64,000 nt of DNA. It comes from Bdellovibrionales bacterium. GTDB taxonomy: Bacteria > Bdellovibrionota > Bdellovibrionia > Bdellovibrionales > Bdellovibrionaceae. The stretch covers positions 186,001 through 250,000 of the forward strand of contig JAFEAQ010000004.1 of NCBI GenBank assembly GCA_018266295.1, in the 5' to 3' direction. The position numbers and the translations under genes were made by a program. Below are positions 62,546-64,000 of the stretch, in pieces; position 1 is the stretch's first letter; every line of letters begins with the position of its first letter. The notes beneath the pieces are model-generated. The model did not search any database, had not been told where the DNA came from, and saw only the letters and a program-made list of their open reading frames with translations.

Positions 62546-63178
62546 ATGATGAATGTAGGATCGAGAAACAATTATTACGATATCCTGGAGCTGAATGCGA
62601 ATTCAGCCCAACACGAAGTGACTAAGGCTTACGAAAGAGCCAAAGCCACTTATTCTGGTGATAATCCAGCGATCTATACTATTTTCTCTGAACAAGAGGC
62701 CCGCGAACTCTTGGTTCTCATCGAAGAAGCTTACTCTGTTCTTGGTAATAAAAATCTTCGCAGTGTTTATGATCAGCGTTTGCTCAGTGGGCGCTTCCAA
62801 ATGGAAGACTTGTCTTACGACGCCATCGTTGTTGCCAGCAAACAAATGTTTCCTGAGCCAAAACAGGAAGAAAGAAAAGCTGAGTACAAAAAAGACGAAG
62901 CTTTTGAAAAAGAAATCGCAGCCCGTGATGAGTGGAATGGCGACTTCCTCACACGTGTCCGCGAATACAAAAAGATCACCGTTCAGAAAATGAGCGAAAA
63001 GACTAAGATCAATTCCTATTACATCACTGCTATTGAAAAAATGGATCCGCAAAACCTGCCGGCACCTGTTTTCATCCGTGGTTATGTAGTTCAGATGTCA
63101 AAAATGCTCGGCCTTGACGAGAAAAAGGTCGCCGACTCTTATATGAAAGTGTTGAAAGCAAACACTTCGATAAAATGA
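62546..63178 (+). CDS. J-like plus RodZ-type helix-turn-helix protein
   Basis: 210-residue cytoplasmic protein. Residues 8-80 resemble a J-domain (NYYDILELNANSAQHEVTKA, and AYSVLGNKNLRSVYDQRL), but the HPD tripeptide needed to stimulate DnaK is missing; the site reads ATYSGDNPA. After a charged linker, residues 132-205 form a HTH_25 domain as in RodZ: FLTRVREYKKITVQKMSEKT and PAPVFIRGYVVQMSKMLGLD. There is no membrane helix. It follows the MinD-like ATPase gene and overlaps rluD by 4 bp. Two tandem ATGs offer alternative starts. Probably a scaffold or regulator of the ATPase. Confidence 0.8.
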   Translation: MMNVGSRNNYYDILELNANSAQHEVTKAYERAKATYSGDNPAIYTIFSEQEARELLVLIEEAYSVLGNKNLRSVYDQRLLSGRFQMEDLSYDAIVVASKQMFPEPKQEERKAEYKKDEAFEKEIAARDEWNGDFLTRVREYKKITVQKMSEKTKINSYYITAIEKMDPQNLPAPVFIRGYVVQMSKMLGLDEKKVADSYMKVLKANTSIK

Positions 63179-64000
63179 TTCTTTCATTTACCTGTACTGA
63201 AGAAATGCTAGGACTCAGGCTCGATAAAGCCTTGGCCTTGCGACCCGAGATAGAAACGCGTTCGCGCGCTTCACATCTGATTGATGATGGCCGCGTCACC
63301 GTGAACGGCCGTCCGGCCAAGTCATCTCTTGCTTTGAAAGCCGGCGATGAAATCTCGATTCAACTGCCAGAACCCGAGCCAACGGAGCTTGTCGCTTACG
63401 ACTTCCCTCTCGATATTCTTTTTGAAGATGAGCATATTATCGTAATCAATAAGCCTTCGGGTCTTGTGGTCCACCCGGCGGCGGGCCATGCACAAGATAC
63501 TTTGGTGAACGCACTCATTCATCATACAAAAGATCTCTCGATGAAATTCGGCGAGCAACGTCCCGGAATTGTTCACCGTCTCGATAAAGAAACCAGCGGT
63601 GTCCTCGTTGTTGCTAAAAATGATAAAGCTCACGAACTGCTAACGAAGCAGTTTAAAGACCGAAGCATTCATCGTATCTACTATGCGGTTTGCATTGGCG
63701 TACCAAAGCCCCCTAAAGGCACCAGTCATTCTTACCTGGCTCGCCACCCCGGAGACCGCAAACGCTACGCCTCCGTTCTTGGCGAAGACCGCAAAATTCA
63801 AACGACGAAGTCACCGGAACCTTCTATCGGAAAGTGGGCCGTTACCCACTATGAGATGCTGAATAACCACGGCGGTCTCAGTTACTGCAAAATGAAGCTC
63901 GAGACGGGTCGTACGCATCAAATCCGCGTACATCTTTCGGAAAAAGGCACACCGATTGCCGGCGATGACCTCTATGGTGCGGATAAGAAAATTAAAAACA
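63175..64000 (+). CDS. rluD: Ribosomal large-subunit pseudouridine synthase (RluD type), 3' end missing
   Basis: RNA-modifying enzyme converting uridines in 23S rRNA helix 69. The visible 275 codons hold an N-terminal S4 RNA-binding domain (LDKALALRPEIETRSRASHL, DGRVTVNGRPAK) and the catalytic domain with HRLDKETSGVLVVAKN; the Asp near residue 136 is the catalytic one. GRTHQIRVHLSEKG is the family C-terminal motif. The frame is open at the window end. It begins within the stop of the preceding gene (ATGA overlap). Confidence 0.93.
   Translation, partial: MILSFTCTEEMLGLRLDKALALRPEIETRSRASHLIDDGRVTVNGRPAKSSLALKAGDEISIQLPEPEPTELVAYDFPLDILFEDEHIIVINKPSGLVVHPAAGHAQDTLVNALIHHTKDLSMKFGEQRPGIVHRLDKETSGVLVVAKNDKAHELLTKQFKDRSIHRIYYAVCIGVPKPPKGTSHSYLARHPGDRKRYASVLGEDRKIQTTKSPEPSIGKWAVTHYEMLNNHGGLSYCKMKLETGRTHQIRVHLSEKGTPIAGDDLYGADKKIKN

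Overview
The window looks like chromosomal DNA from a predatory bacterium of the Bdellovibrio group (Bdellovibrionota, formerly Deltaproteobacteria). This rests on gene content and style, not on a database match: many exported proteins and lipoproteins without obvious relatives, one lipoprotein with the FQNC lipobox common in that group, PocR/sigma-54 regulators, a TonB-like protein, Gram-negative envelope genes (ftsEX-envC, msbA, rseP) and many peptidoglycan enzymes. I see no rRNA, tRNA, CRISPR, insertion sequence or prophage.

Layout. (1) 1-6.5 kb, minus strand: a sensor kinase (cut by the window edge), gshA, a TPR-like lipoprotein and two ArsA/Get3-type ATPases. (2) 6.6-9.65 kb: trigger factor, a Nudix hydrolase, a candidate 33-residue peptide gene, a GC-rich hairpin island and a Cys-rich exported protein. 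(3) 9.7-13.8 kb, minus: ftsE-ftsX-envC-ctpA, the division and peptidoglycan-hydrolase control operon. (4) 13.9-24.8 kb, mostly plus: Mut7-C nuclease, zinc-ribbon MscL, coiled-coil exported protein, PBP1A, UvrA, MsbA. (5) 24.9-29.6 kb: a sigma-54 activator, a degenerate AAA+-like partner, and an AmgK-MurU pair for amino-sugar recycling. (6) 29.6-34.3 kb, minus: a Tad-like membrane protein with two Gly-rich exported proteins. (7) 34.5-44 kb: envelope and periplasmic proteins including NagZ, a beta-propeller, a TonB-like protein behind a good sigma-54 promoter, a beta-barrel, an M23 peptidase and a lipoprotein. (8) 44.1-54 kb, plus: galU, an exported protein, priA, a CFI-box protein, an FAD oxidoreductase, then an S9 peptidase lipoprotein followed by an OPT peptide transporter. 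(9) 54.2-64 kb, plus: rpsB-tsf-pyrH-frr-uppS-cdsA-rseP, then tsaB, a MinD-like ATPase, a J-like/RodZ-like protein and a truncated rluD.

Themes. Peptidoglycan building, cutting and recycling recur (PBP1A, UppS, EnvC, M23, NagZ, AmgK, MurU), as does peptide use (S9 peptidase plus OPT transporter), which would suit a predator that digests prey. The most unusual signal is not a gene: several translation starts lie inside inverted repeats. The strongest are a perfect 14-bp repeat whose right arm holds the start codon of the S9 peptidase gene, and a 14-pair repeat that buries the Shine-Dalgarno of the neighbouring OPT gene with a CCTCC anti-Shine-Dalgarno arm. Smaller cases occur at amgK, tsf and rseP. 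Together these suggest structured translational control, notably of a peptide-utilisation module.
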